Shown here piece by piece: positions 35,958 to 48,761 of a stretch of 64,000 nt of DNA. Source of the stretch: Cyrtodaria siliqua (lineage: Eukaryota; Mollusca; Bivalvia; Adapedonta; Hiatellidae); NCBI GenBank assembly GCA_037043455.1, contig JAWPHD010001324.1, forward strand, positions 1 to 64,000, written 5' to 3'. A program made the position numbers and the translations under genes. The notes under the pieces were generated by a model. The model saw only the letters and a list, made by a program, of their open reading frames with translations. It searched no databases and had not been told where the DNA came from. How positions within the stretch are numbered: position 1 is the first letter of the stretch; every line of letters starts with the position of its first letter.

Positions 35958-38900
35958 TTCAAATTTCAATTTTTATTAAAGCATAAACATTTTACAATGT
36001 CCATCGCCATCAGCATTGAGGCTGTAATACATACAAGACATACTAAATACAAATACACACATATATTAAAACATGTTCTGGAGAAGAGCATGAGAAATAT
36101 TTAGGTATAAGTAAACAAATTTAAGGATAAACACGTATATATTATTGAATTGAATATGTATTGTGTGTAGGCTATAAACGTTGTACTGAATGTTTAATGC
36201 TGAATAAAGTTAATATATATATATATATATATATTATTGAAAGTAATTATAGCATACAAGTTGTTCACACCACTGGTATGGCTCGAAACACTATTAAATA
36301 TTATGTATAGTACATGATCCATCTATGACCTATATAGATAATCTACAGTGTGATTGCACGAGCTTCACGAATACCAATACCATAACACATATTTGCATTG
36401 TAAACATAAGGCATTATGAAAACAGTGTTGGGTTGTTGGTCACTACATTATTAGAACAGTTATACAATACAATATAATAATAATAATAATAATAAAACAC
36501 TTACAAAAACTGCACCTGCGCATTCTTTTTAAAAGTATATATTTATTCGGTTGCAATTAAGCTCTCACGTTTGGTATTCGCAAGACTAATATATTTGGCT
36601 AGCCTATTCAATAATTTAGAATTATCCGTAGATAACAACGATTTAAACTTTTGTAAACTAGGCCAGCTACAGTAGTATCTAGGTAAACATTCTATTCTTA
36701 TTTCTCTATAACACGGACAAGCTAAAGTAAAGTGATATTCATCTTCAACAACATTTATATTGCAAAAAGTACACTTTCTTTGATCCCTCTCTATATTTCT
36801 AAATCTACCCTCTTCAATAGCTAATTTATGAGCTGAACATCTTAATCTAGTTAGTGCTATCATGTGCTTATTATTTTGGACACAATTAATATAATTTTCA
36901 CATCCAAAGTTTGTTTTAATATAATTATAAGTAGATAGTTTGGGGGAAGAAGTTAAGGTGACAAACCATTCCTGCAAATGTTGATCATAGAGCCTTTCTA
37001 TGATATGAGTTAGTTGTAGCTTTGTAATATTTTCGTTATTCCATAAAAAACTGAATCCAAGATCATTAAGAAGACGTTCGACATGAGTCGCCCATGATTC
37101 ATTATCACTATTTTGTATTTGATTCTGTAATACCTTATACATTAGTGAATTGGGCGATTTCATAATTTTAAACCAAAATTTCAAGATTCGTTCTTTGCGT
37201 AATATTGCCAAAGGTACTTTACCTAACTCCCCATAAACAGTTGCATTTGGCGTTTGATGCCTAACGTTAAGAATCTGTTTTAGAAATTTCAAATAAATTC
37301 GTTCGATGTCGTGGGAGGTATGAAACCCTCATACTTCAGCACCATAATTCAAAATAGGTAGAATCATTGTATCAAACAGTTTTATTTTTTCGCTTATGTT
37401 TAGCTCAATTATTGCAAATAAAGAGTTAAGTGAAAACAGTGCCCTCATGGCTTGTTCGGAAAGGGCTTTTTGTGTTTGAAAGAAATTTCCATTAAACATA
37501 AGCGTTACTCCTAGGTAGGTACATTTTGAAACGTTATGTAGCTTCATATTGTTATAATATATATCTACGTTTTGTGTCCTAGTACCTTGTTTACATACCA
37601 TTACTACAGTTTTATCGATATTAACACTTATTTTCCACTTTTCGCAATAATCATGTAGTTTATTTAATAGGATTTGTAGTCCATTTGCTGAATATGAAAA
37701 TAAAACAGTGTCGTCAGCGAACAACAGTAGATAAATTTGTAATTCATTCAAAGTTAAAAGTTCTGCATTATCATCATGTAAATGACTAGCCATATCGTTG
37801 ATAAATATAATAAATAATAAGGGAGACAATACTTCGCCTTGTTTGACGCCCATATAACTTTCAAAGTGATCTGTAAGGCATCCGTGGACTCTTACACATG
37901 TTTTGACTGAACTATACATAGCTTGTAACATTTTAACAAATTTCGATGACACACCCATGTTGAGTAACTTAAACCATATTCCATTTCTATAAATTAAATC
38001 AAATGCTTTTCTAAAATCAATAAAAGCGCAATAAAGTTTTCGCCTTTCATTTTTAATTATTCTATTAATAATAATATGCAAGACAAAAACACAATCGATT
38101 GTACTTTTATGTTGCCAAAATCCGAATTGATTGTCTGACAATAAATGGTTTTCTTCTGTCCATTTACGTAAACGGTTATCTAACACATGTGAAAATATTT
38201 TCGAAAATATACTAGTGAGCATTATTCCTCTATAATTATTTATATCGTTTTTATCCCCCCGTTGTGGTACAGGTATCAATATACCGTTTGTCCAGGAATC
38301 AGGATAGTAACAATTATTATACATGTAATTAAAAAGTTTACACAAAATTGGTGACAATATATTATCAGCTTCAATAAATATTTCGGGTATCAATAGGTCT
38401 TCTCCCCCACTTTTTCTTCTTTTTAAACTTTTAATTGATTTTTGAACCTCGTCTATGCTAAATGCACAGTCAAGTTGTTCTAAAACATTTATATGCAAGT
38501 CATCTTGATTTAAAAATGTTTCGACATCCGCATTTTTGTATATATCGTCTGCCGAGAATAAGTCTTTAAAATGGTTAAAAAAAGCATCCGCAGAAATATT
38601 AGTATTATTTTTATTTTGTTTTTTAAATTTACGAACATAGTCCCAAAACTTCTTTGGTTCGTTTTTGGCAGCATTATGTAGCATGTCTTTTTGATTTTTT
38701 TTATATTTTGCTTTTGCTAGTCGGAAAATTCTACGTTTTGTGATAACCAAATTTACAGATTCCGGTGTCCTTAATTGTCGATACCTAGTATTCGCTGATC
38801 GCAACTCACGTCGTGCACGTTCACATTCATCCGTATACCACGGACTGACATACTTACGTCTAGTCGTGAAGCTATTGTTATTATTTATACGCTTTGTAAC

Positions 38901-39687
38901 TCCGAATACACTAAAAGCACACGTATACAGGGTGTCTGCAAATGTATTTACACCATTGTTTATATCTGCATTTTCGGAAGTTATTGGATCGACAATATTG
39001 TTTAACTTATCAGCCTCGATATTTAATGCATCTTTGTATTGACCTACTTTGTCATTATCCCATTCAATTTTATTGATTTCGATAATTTCCGAAATTGTGT
39101 TATTTTGAATGAGTTTAACTTTTAAATTAACTTGAATGGGCGCGTGAGTTGAACACGAGTGTACATCATGTACTATAAAGTTGTCTACCATTTGAAATAA
39201 ATCATGAGGCATTAACACATAATCAGTTAGGCTTTTGCCCAAGTTTGATATGAATGTAAATTGACCAATACCTGCGTCTTCGCCTATTCGACCATTAACA
39301 ATTTTAAGGTCGGTGCTTTTGCAGATATCCAATAGCTTTAGACCGGACGAGTTACATACTGTATCCTCGCTAAATCTTTCACCGATATCGATATTACATT
39401 CATTTTCAGTACTGCTATCTATTGTTGCTATGTATTTATCATATATTTCAGATGTTTGCATAAAATCGTCCCTAGAGCCACATCTAGCGTTCAAATCACC
39501 AATCACTGAAACTTTACCTATAACAGAATACCTTCTTATACCAAGTTCTAGTTTTTCAAAAAAAAACTATTTCATGAGATTTAAAATAAACTGAATCGTT
39601 AGGTGGTATATATGTAAAACATATACAAATATCAACATTTAAATTAAAAAATAACTTGTCGAGCTTAACCCAGATAAATTCGTCAAT
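35958..39687 (-). mobile_element. 5'-truncated LINE (LINE-B) inserted in the tandem-repeat element
   Basis: The left border follows 'gatattaacaat' and the right border precedes 'ctttgcaagtttggtaaa'. The uninterrupted sequence 'attaacaatctttgcaagtt' survives in a sister unit at about 39975, which fixes both junctions. The sense-strand 3' end is 'gtttatgctttaataaaaat'. The element starts inside the endonuclease domain. Confidence 0.9.
36543..39687 (-). pseudogene. LINE-B ORF2: partial endonuclease, reverse transcriptase, C-terminal zinc motif
   Basis: One frame from 39506 to 36543 is broken only by TGA at 37331-37329, in a context (EV*GF) where Trp is expected. A single extra T in a run of nine near 39560 separates it from the upstream endonuclease piece ('CFTYIPPNDS'). 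Motifs: 'GDLNARCG' at the start of the long frame, 'FIDFRKAFD', 'GVKQGEVLSP', 'FADD' at residue 596 of 725, then 'CTFC...DEYHFTLACP'. The N-terminal part of the endonuclease is missing through 5' truncation. Related to but clearly distinct from LINE-A. Confidence 0.92.
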
Positions 39688-40200
39688 CTTTGCAAGTTTG
39701 GTAAAAATCAAATAATAAATGAAGGTGCTAGAGTGTTCACAAGGCTTAATATGGCATTTTTCAGGAAAACAAGGGCCATAACTCCGGTGAAATTATTCTG
39801 ATCTCGCTGGTTCTCGAACTTGCCTGAGCTTTTATTGATATAAAGACACTGGTAAAGTTTCGTAAAGATCCGCCCTAGAGTGTTCACAAGGCAGAAAATA
39901 GCATCTTTCAGAAAAACAAGGGCCATAACTTCGGTGTTACTGATCCGATTTGGCTGGTTTTCGAACTTGTCTGAGCTTTCAGATATTAACAATCTTTGCA
40001 AGTTTGGTACAGATCAAATAATAAATGAAGGTGCTAGAGTGTTCACAAGGCTTAATATGGCATTTTCAGCAAAACAAGGGCCATAACTCCGGTGAAACTA
40101 ATCCGATCTGGCTGGTTTTCGAACTTCTCCGAGCTTTCATTGATATATAAAGACACTGTCAAAGTTTCGTAAAGATCCGATTAATAATGAAGGCCCTAGA
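39688..40200 (+). repeat. Tandem units, forward, right of LINE-B
   Basis: Three units with 'gaaggtgctagagtgttcac' and 'aacaagggccataactccgg'. Confidence 0.85.
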
Positions 40201-40224
40201 ATGTTCACAAGACAAAAGTTAACG

Positions 40225-40760
40225 GACGACCCCATAAGCTCTACTGGCCGAAAACAGCCAAATCGGATCGGATCAGTAACACCGGAGTTATGGGCCATGC
40301 TTTTTTCTGAAAAATGCCATTTTATGCCTTGGGAACACTCTAGCACCATCATTTATTATTTGTTCTTTACCAAACTTGCATAGATTGTTAATACCAATGG
40401 AAGCTTAGATAAGTTCGAAAACCAGCAAAATTGGGTCAGTAACACCAGAGTTATGGCCCTTGTTTTGTCTGAAAAATTCCGTTTTTTGCCTTGTGAATAG
40501 TCTAGCACCTTCATTTAGTATTTGATTTTAACCAAACTTGCAAATATTGTTAATATTAATGAAAGCTCGGACAAGTTTCAAAACCAGATATATCAGACCA
40601 GGAACACCGGAGTTATGTGCCCTTGAATAATGGAAAAATGAAATTTTCAGCCTTGTGAACACTCTAGCGTCTTCATTTTGTATTCGATCTTTCCCAAACT
40701 TGCAAAGATTGTTTTTATCAACGAAAGCTCGGATTAATTTGAAGACAGTTTATATAAAAC
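40225..40760 (-). repeat. Tandem units in inverted orientation
   Basis: Three units with 'aacaccggagttatgg', 'cttgtgaacactctagc' and 'accaaacttgca..gattgtta', the reverse complement of the neighbouring array. This makes a large imperfect palindrome centred near 40210. Confidence 0.85.
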
Positions 40761-40984
40761 TAGTTTGATATTGCCATATCTGACACAATCCTTCTATCCC
40801 CCACCCTACCCCTCCCACCATGGACACCATATAGCCAGTACAGCAATACAGGCCAGGCCCTCTTGGACCTCTTGTTTGTAAACTTCTGACTGTGATAGTT
40901 CCTTTTGTAAAACCTATGGCAATTGCAGTAATATTTCATTTATCTGACATATTATGAACATAACTGAATACAAAATGTATTTAC

Positions 40985-41077
40985 ATAGTCAAAACATGTT
41001 TAAACTAAAAGGAAAGGATGGCATGGGGTCCTCTCCAAGACAATATTAGAATACTGCTTTCAGAATCCTGCTAAGAG

Positions 41078-41127
<50 letters not shown>

Positions 41128-41470
41128 TAATAATGATAATAATAATAATAATAAAGACTTTATTTAACGAGAGAACACATTTGAAACTAGTCAATCTACC
41201 ATGAGGCCCTCAACAATACAATATATACAATATTTACAAGTAAAAATGCATTTAAAGTGGTATATTCAGTAAATGGAAATATGTTTAAATAGAATATATG
41301 TGCCAATTTCTTGAGAATTTCACATTAAGTTCACATTATTTGCCAGTTAGTGTGTGAGTGGTGGAGGACTTAAATTATGAAATATGTATGCCTTTCCTAC
41401 TTACATACTCAAAAACATGTTTAAACCAAAAGGATGGCATGGGGTCATCGAATGCAGTACTTTCAGATGA
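40985..41470. repeat. Local duplication of about 80 bp flanking a LINE tail
   Basis: 'tcaaaacatgtttaaact' + 'ggatggcatggggtc' at about 40990-41035 recurs at about 41408-41450. Confidence 0.7.
41080..41300 (-). mobile_element. LINE 3'-end fragment with (att)n tail
   Basis: A long (aat)n run (41083-41152) borders 'aaagactttatttaacgaga' and 'taccatgaggccctcaac'. Read on the minus strand this is a typical LINE 3' UTR ending in (att)n. No coding part remains. Confidence 0.55.
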
Positions 41471-41496
41471 AGCAGTGGACCACATGCTTATTTACT

Positions 41497-41965
41497 ATTC
41501 TGCTGAAACCATTACCATTACCGACTCATTATACAATATTCTACCCTGAAAACAAAGTAATATAAGTTTATAAGGCCAAAAAAATAATAGGTGTGTTTCC
41601 TATTGCATGCTCTAAAAAATTAGGGTCGGTAGGTAGGCATTTTTTTCTTTTCTTTTTTTTTTTTTTTTTTTTTGGAGCAAGATATTTTGAGATTCTACAT
41701 GTAATTATCTCATAAACCCCATACAAGTTGATGATACAACCGAAATTTTCTCTGTAATGTCAGTTTACCTCGATATATTGTGATAAATCATTGTTCAGAA
41801 CAAAATTTTCATAAAAAGTTTTAGGGTCGGCCCCTTTAAAATAGGGTCGGTCGGGCCACCGGAAACAGAGTTTTTTTGTGTTTTTTTGCCTATTCTGCTG
41901 AAACCATTACCGACTCATTATACAATATTCTACCCTGAAAACAAAGTAATATAAGTTTATAAGGG
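41497..41965. repeat. Direct duplication of about 75 bp flanking an inserted segment
   Basis: 'cattatacaatattctaccc' + 'tgaaaacaaagtaatataag' occurs at about 41528-41570 and again at about 41917-41960. The segment between has 'tagggtcggtaggtagg' and 'atagggtcggtcgggcc' with 'gtgtttcc' / 'ggaaacagag'-type ends, like a MITE. Confidence 0.7.
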
Positions 41966-42000
41966 ATGCTGTTTTTATCCATCTTGAAAATGCTAAAATA

Positions 42001-42180
42001 TGAAGAAGAAGAAGAAGAAATTTTATTGACTTAAACTATTACATAGTTTTTCATCATATAAACATACATTTTACAAATATAATTTGACCACAATAACAAG
42101 ATTAGTACAGGTTCATTAATTTATGAATTAATATGAAAAAAAGGAGATATATCATGGAGAAAAAAAATAAATATATATAT
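42001..42180 (-). mobile_element. LINE 3'-end fragment with (ctt)n tail
   Basis: (gaa)n at 42003-42019 precedes 'attttattgacttaaac' and an AT-rich UTR-like stretch. The same tail type terminates LINE-C at 59606. Confidence 0.45.
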
Positions 42181-42378
42181 ATAGGAATCAAAATCTAATA
42201 CGGTACAATAGAACAATTGTGAGGATGAATATGTTTAAACATTGTTGACGTCAGCATTACTGGTGCTACGAAAACGTTAATCTTTGTTGTTAAAAATCTC
42301 CCGAGTTCTATAGTGATTATAATCCGGATAATGTCCTTTATTCTGACCACCAGCCCCAGCCCTCTTCCCCACGTATCA

Positions 42379-42711
42379 TTAAAGGGACACTTGGCGATCT
42401 TGACGTTTTTATCAAGCATTACAATTAGCGTCTCAATTTATTAATCGAATCATTTTGACTTTAAACCTGTTTGTTGATATTTAAATACAATTTTGAGTTT
42501 TCAACCTTTCTATGTTATTCTACCTTTATTCTACCATAGGTTTGAATATATTATTGGTGAAATATAATCAATAATTAGTACTACGCAAAAACCAATTAGC
42601 CAGATATTAATCTATAATTAATATTAATGATCGAACAAATGCGATTTATGTAGAAAAACTAACGAACGCCGTGAGTTTTACAGAAACCAAGATTGGCATG
42701 TGTCCCTTTAA
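42379..42711. mobile_element. MITE, GGGACACnnGGCAATCTT family
   Basis: Ends 'attaaagggacacttggcga' and 'attggcatgtgtccctttaa'. The interior is colinear with 30661-30985. Confidence 0.88.
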
Positions 42712-43470
42712 ATAGAGCCTAATATGTGTGCGTGCGTGCGCGCGTGCGTGTGTTCACATTGTGTATTGTAAAAATGTTGTGACTTGTCACATAATACACA
42801 AATGTTTTATCTATTTAGATGACGAGAAACGTTTGTTTAAATATTAAATAAAATGTTCTATTCTATTCAAACGAATTCAACGAGCAAAAAGAAATCAAAA
42901 AATCGAAATATACACAAGAATAACAACATAATTTAGTTGTTTGTCTTTCTTTATTAAGATGTATGAACAGGCACTGAATAACGGTCCATCCAGTTTACAG
43001 TGATTCACATCAAACAATCCATTACCAACATTTGCTGTTTCTATCCATAGTGTCTGAGCATGAATCCTGAAATAGTGACCAAAACCGGGTTGACAGCTTT
43101 ATGACTTTTCCAAAAATATCCATTATTCCAAAACGACCAGATGATCTGAGATAGTTATCAAAACAATAGATGGATTTAACATTACGTCTTTATACAAAAA
43201 AACGAGTGTTGTTCATTTTGCGTTAAGCAATTTAATTGTAAAGTGAGTTAAGAGAATAATAAAAATCTGTTTTATCTATTTTATCTCTCCGTTTTGGTTA
43301 AAAGAAAACACCAACTAACCTATTTTTAAAAATCTTTTGATATATGCCAACATGTCATTCATTTTTTTAAAACTGTCATGATATCTCAAGTTTTCAGCTT
43401 CAGTGAATCTGAGCAGTTGTAATGAATTGTTTATTTTCCGCGTCAATCAGTACCGTTCAGTCATTTGCAT
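42712..43470. other. Non-coding stretch, no gene seen
   Basis: A (gtgc)n-type tract near 42730 ('gcgtgcgtgcgcgcgtgcgt'). Nothing else is recognised. Confidence 0.45.
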
Positions 43471-43472
43471 TA

Positions 43473-43933
43473 TATACTGAAAGGGGGAAAAAACGCGACA
43501 CGGGATTTCCGCTACTTCACACTTAATTCGATATATATTCCAAGGAAATCCCAAGATGTTTTGTAAAAAAAAAAGTTAGTTAGAGAAAGGACACAACTGT
43601 GATGTTGTTGATGTTTTAATCACAGTACACGTTGTAACAAGAAAGTCATAAATGTCGAAGTTCCTCTTTGAACAATTGAGCCATTTGAGCACTTTATTTA
43701 ACGTAAAGAGTTTGCAATATTTTGCATCCTAAGTTTGCGCTAAACGCGTACTCTGTCGATAATGAATCTTTGCAGGAATACTATTTGCTGTGTTACGTGT
43801 TATTTTAGTCTTTTTTCCGAAAGGAAAGATCTTACGTAGCCATGTACCATTCGATTAACACCAGCATAATATTATTGTACGTACAATATATAGCGGAAAT
43901 TCCCGAGTCGCGTTTCTTTTTCCTTTCAGTATA
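43473..43933. mobile_element. MITE with inverted ends of about 42 bp
   Basis: 'tatactgaaagggggaaaaa' on the left pairs with the complement of 'tttttcctttcagtatata' on the right. Pairing continues through 'acgcgacacgggatttccgct' with a few mismatches. TA flanks suggest a Tc1/mariner-type element. Confidence 0.85.
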
Positions 43934-45825
43934 TATACATACAATAATGTGTCGTAATTTAATACTTTACAGTCTACGCAAATAAATGAAATAAAATAAC
44001 GAACATAAGCCATTAGGTTTCAAATAGTCGATATGTTCATCACACTTAATAGGCAGTGAACATGTATCTCTCAGGCAGTGAACATGTATCTCTCTACACA
44101 TTTCAACTTCAGCAATGATCTTATAACATTCAGCATACATATTAGCAAATATACAGCACTAAACCACAGACCTAATAACTAAACAGATAGGAAACTGTGG
44201 AAGTATCTAAATTTCAGGTGGCATAGTTCGGAAATTTTACAAAATATTGCCCGACTTTAAACACACATATCATGTAGATTGTTTACACATATACGTTTCT
44301 TTTATGCCAAACCCCATCACAAATGTATTTCTCTTTATCACGATGGTATTTTCCTTACTTTAACAGTTTAAGCAAAAAAGGAGTTTGAAGGAAAGTTTCA
44401 CTACGGTTTTAAGGGTAAAGCCAATGATGATGGCATGTTTAACTTTAAACAGCTTTTTATACAATTTCTTATTTTGAAAATAAAAATAAATTAGTATAAT
44501 ACCATTTTTCTATTGCTTATCTTTTGAAAGTATTCTCATCAAAATCATAACATATTACTCAAACGACGTAACAAGTGTATTTTATATGAGATACAATATT
44601 TATGTTAAAACGTCCCAAAATGGTCCATTTTTCTATTCCTTATCTTTTGAAAGTATTCTCATCAAAATCATAACATATTACTCAAACGACATATGAGATA
44701 CAATATTTGTGTTAAAACGTGCCAAAATGGTCATATACCACTGATATAATTTCCACTTCTGTAAAAAGCGTATCTAAAATGTAATACAATTATTATTATT
44801 ATTTTGTTCCTTTCTTTCTGTGTTCCTCTTAGCACACATTCTCTCGCTATCTTACGCTTCTTTAGCAACTCTCATTGCCCTGTATATGCACAGACATTAA
44901 ACTATATCATTTGTATTCATCGTTATTTCATAATTACATGTACATCTTAAAAAGCTCCGTTATGGACGAACTAAATTGAATTGAACTGAATGATTTTTTA
45001 AGAGAGGAGTTAGAAGGAAAAGTTAAGGTGCCACGTGCTATTTTGGCTTCTTCATAAATTCAGATAGGAAGTTGCCATTCTGTTTGTCATTAGGCCTGTG
45101 ACTTAACTTAATTGTTAAGTACAATTACAACATACTAATTGTATGTGTTTATTGAAGAAGTACATGTAATGAAGAATGTGAATTCAGTTGTATAACATCT
45201 TCATACGTATGCACCGGTTCAGGATTCCTATCTTACATGGTTATCGACACCACGTTTATTGAACCTGTGTCAGTTATGACTTCGTATTTCAAAAAAATAA
45301 ATATATTGAATGTGTAACAAATCAATACAGTTGAGCCACTAGGTATATAAACATTATATTTTATTCTGACAATATACAAGTATCCAAATTGTTTTCAAAC
45401 TATAATTTACAAAAAAAAAAAAATAATAATATTTTTTTTTAAATGAAATCTGTATTTCGTGTCAAAACATTTCAGTCTTTATACATGTATTTGTCAAGAC
45501 TTCAATTTGCACAAACAAAGGAAATAATAGACACTGACTTCAACTCACAATTCGTCATATCTAATATTCTTTGCTTATCCTTAAAACATAATATGCTTGC
45601 TAGTTCCCGACTGAGGATTTCAGAAGATTACAGGTAGGATGATCGTTTTAAGACAGAGAAACCCGTATTCAAGATAAAACAATTACTATTCTGAATAGTT
45701 CAACAACAAAATTAATAATACAAAAATGATATAAAATGTTTTGGGTGAGGCTTTTTCGTGGACATGCAGGGTACAGCAAACCTACAATGCTTTATTGTTG
45801 GCCTGACGAATTCGTATTTCAATAT
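43934..45825. other. Non-coding stretch with small duplications
   Basis: 'ggcagtgaacatgtatctct' is doubled at 44051-44094. A unit of about 120 bp ('tcttttgaaagtattctcat' onward) is tandemly doubled at 44501-44735. No gene is recognised. Confidence 0.55.
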
Positions 45826-47690
45826 AATAACGGCATATTCAATACATTAGTGACATTGTTTATCTACTGTAATGCAAACCAAATCGAAATTAAACTATCC
45901 ATATTTCAATACACAGTAACGACACTATTCACATTTCAAATACAACAGTGCAACTATGTATCCGTCTTTCAATACAAAAATGATACCATCCACATTTCAT
46001 TACACAGTTATAAAAAATATCCACATTTCAAATTCAATAGCGCAAATATGTATCCATCTTGTAACAATCCACAATTCAATATAACTTGTATAGCAAAAAC
46101 GATAATGCAAGTATGTATCCATATTTCAGTACAATAATGAAACCCTCCACATTTCAACACACAGTATTGAAACTAACAGCATTTCAAAAACGATAGTGCA
46201 AGTATGTATCCATCTTTCAGTACGAGAATGAAACCATCCACATTTCAACACACAGTATTGAAACTAACAGCATTTCAAAAACGATAATGCAAGTGTGTAT
46301 CCATATTTCAGTACAATAATGAAACCATCCACATTTCAACACACAGTATTGAAACTAACAGCATTTCAAAAACGATAGTGCAAGTGTGTATCCATCTTTC
46401 AGTACAACAATGAAACCATCCACATTTCAACACACAGTATTGAAACTAACAGCATTTCAAAAACGATAATGCAAGTATGTATCCATATTTCAGTACAAGA
46501 ATGAAACCATCCACATTTGAACACACAGTATTGAAACTAACAGCATTTCAAAAACGATAATGCAAGTATGTATCCATATTTCAGTACAAGAATGAAACCA
46601 TCCACATTTCAACACACAGTATTGAAACTAACAGCATTTCAAAAACGATAATGCAAGTATGTATCCATATTTCAGTACAAGAATGAAACCATCCACATTT
46701 CAACACACAGTATTGAAACTAACAGCATTTCAAAAACGATAGTGCAAGTATGCATCCATCTTTCAGTACAACAATGAAACCATCCACATTTCAACACACA
46801 GTATTGAAACTAACAGCATTTCAAAAACGATAATCCAAGTATGTATCCATATTTCAGTACAAGAATGAAACCATCCACATTTCAACACACAGTATTGAAA
46901 CTAACAGCATTTCAAAAACGATAGTGCAAGTATGTATCCATATTTCAGTACAAGAATGAAACCATCCACATTTCAACACACAGTATTGAAACTAACAGCA
47001 TTTCAAAAACGATAGTGCAAGTATGTATCCATCTTTCAGTACAACAATGAAACCATCCACATTTCAACACACAGTATTGAAACTAACAGCATTTCAAAAA
47101 CGATAATGCAAGTATGTATCCATATTTCAGTACAAGAATGAAACCATCCACATTTCAACACACAGTATTGCAACTAACAGCATTTCAAAAACGATAATGC
47201 AAGTATGTATCCATATTTCAGTACAAGAATTAAACCATCCACATTTCAACACACAGTATCGAAACTAACAGCATTTCAAAAACGATAATGCAAGTATGTA
47301 TCCATATTTCAGTACAAGAATGAAACCATCCACATTTCAACACACAGAATTGAAACTAACAGCATTTCAAAAACGATAATGCAAGTATGTATCCATATTT
47401 CAGTACAAGAATGAAACCATCCACATTTCAACACACAGTATTGAAACTAACAGCATTTCAAAAACGATAGTGCAAATATGTATCCATCTTTCAGTACAAC
47501 AATGAAACCATCCACATTTCAACACACAGTATTGAAACTAACAGCATTTCAAAAACGATAGTGCAAATATGTATCCATATTTCAGTATAATAATGAAACC
47601 ATCCACATTTCAGCACACAGTATTGAAACTTATAGCATTTCAAAAAACGATAGTGCAAGTATGTATCCATATTTCAATACAAGAATGAAA
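45826..47690. repeat. 91-bp satellite array
   Basis: From about 46080 to 47690, 17-18 units of 91 bp carry 'catccacatttcaacacaca', 'gtattgaaactaacagcatt' and 'tcaaaaacgata.tgcaag'. Units alternate between 'tccatctttcagtacaaca' and 'tccatatttcagtacaaga' forms, indicating a higher-order structure. Degenerate units extend left to about 45826. ORFs inside only read the repeat. Confidence 0.93.
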
Positions 47691-47925
47691 TGAAACAATC
47701 CACAGTTATGAAACTATATACATTTCAACAAACCATCTTTCAATACAAGAATGCAATATTTCCATACTACTGTCAGTGCCAATCACCTGGCCATTCACAC
47801 TCTATTAAACATCCAACATTAATAAATGCCTCGATATTAGCAGATGTAACTGTCTTTCAGTATCTTCAATGAAACTAAAAGTCATTGTCCTTCAGGTTGT
47901 GCACCAAATTATATATACTCAGTTG

Positions 47926-48166
47926 CAAAAGAAACTGGGCACTTTGAAAATGTTTTTTACACCATATCCTCTTTATCAAGCGACAGTCCCTTAAGGATTC
48001 GACCTATTGAAAAACAAATGACAACATGATATTGGCAATGGAATGATAAAAACTTTGGTATCAAACATGGTATATTCATTTTGGAATGTGTCAATTTAAT
48101 TTAAAAAAACGTTATACGTTTAAATCTAAACAAAACTCAGTGTCCACTTTATTTTGCAACTGAGTA
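47926..48166. mobile_element. Tc1/mariner-type MITE, 241 bp
   Basis: 'tactcagttgcaaaagaaac' at the left is the near-perfect complement of the right end 'ttattttgcaactgagta'. TA duplications flank both sides (47924-47925, 48167-48168). No coding capacity. Confidence 0.87.
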
Positions 48167-48761
48167 TAGTAATAAAATAACCTCTGAACCAAAGTCAATA
48201 TGGTACAGTCTACATTTGTCTCCTATCGTATATGTTTTCAGACAACATGTATATTATTTCGTCATAACATCATCGTTTTCAATACACTATTTCCTGAATC
48301 CGTTTCTAAGACTTTCCTTATGAAACTTTAAAAGTATATACTTACCGTATGCTTGAAATTCATAAACGTTGTTAGAACATGTCATTGAATATATCTCAGA
48401 TAATTAGAAGGCATAAAGAACTTCTGCATTTAAACTATAAATAAAGAAGAATTTACAGCTTCACAAGATTAATCTCCAGAAAGGAAAATGGTGGGGTTCA
48501 TATTATGTAATATATACCCAAAATAGTATTTCTTTGGTTCCTTATATTGGTAATTGTGAACTGCCATTTCTTAATGATATCTTTATGTCATTCAAGAATA
48601 ACACTATAAAGCGTGTATCACTGATGCTATCTTGGTGCATTTGCTTTTATCACCGACTCAGTTTGATGTGCATTTCCGGAAGACGCTCATTTTTTCCGCC
48701 TTTCAACACATGCAAGTGTTTCCTTTTCATGACTTGAGCGAATTTCATCTCAGGGTTTCTT
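48167..48761. other. Downstream flank of bZIP-2
   Basis: No gene is seen. This is the expected 3' UTR side of bZIP-2 (minus strand); no clear AATAAA was found close by. Confidence 0.4.

Larger units (their letters stand above)
34034..40877. mobile_element. Tandem-repeat element with inverted ends, split by LINE-B
   Basis: The left end 'aacaagagtcccaagagggc' (34036-34055) and right end 'gccctcttggacctcttgtt' (40857-40876) are complements with two mismatches. Between them lie units of about 160 bp carrying 'ggccataactccg', 'gttttcgaacttgtccgagc' and 'tttcattgatattaacaat'. Units run forward at 34080-35957 and 39688-40200, then reversed at 40225-40760. Without the LINE it is about 3.1 kb. Size and tandem core resemble bivalve pearl/Helentron-type elements; this class is inference. 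Confidence 0.6.

Noticed and set aside
38740..39042. Plus-strand 100-codon ORF
   Set aside because: Antisense shadow of the LINE-B reverse transcriptase gene.
45736..46137. 133-codon ORF
   Set aside because: Most of it lies in degenerate units of the 91-bp satellite and has no domain.
45826..47690. CRISPR-like array
   Set aside because: Units are contiguous 91-bp repeats without unique spacers, in eukaryotic DNA.
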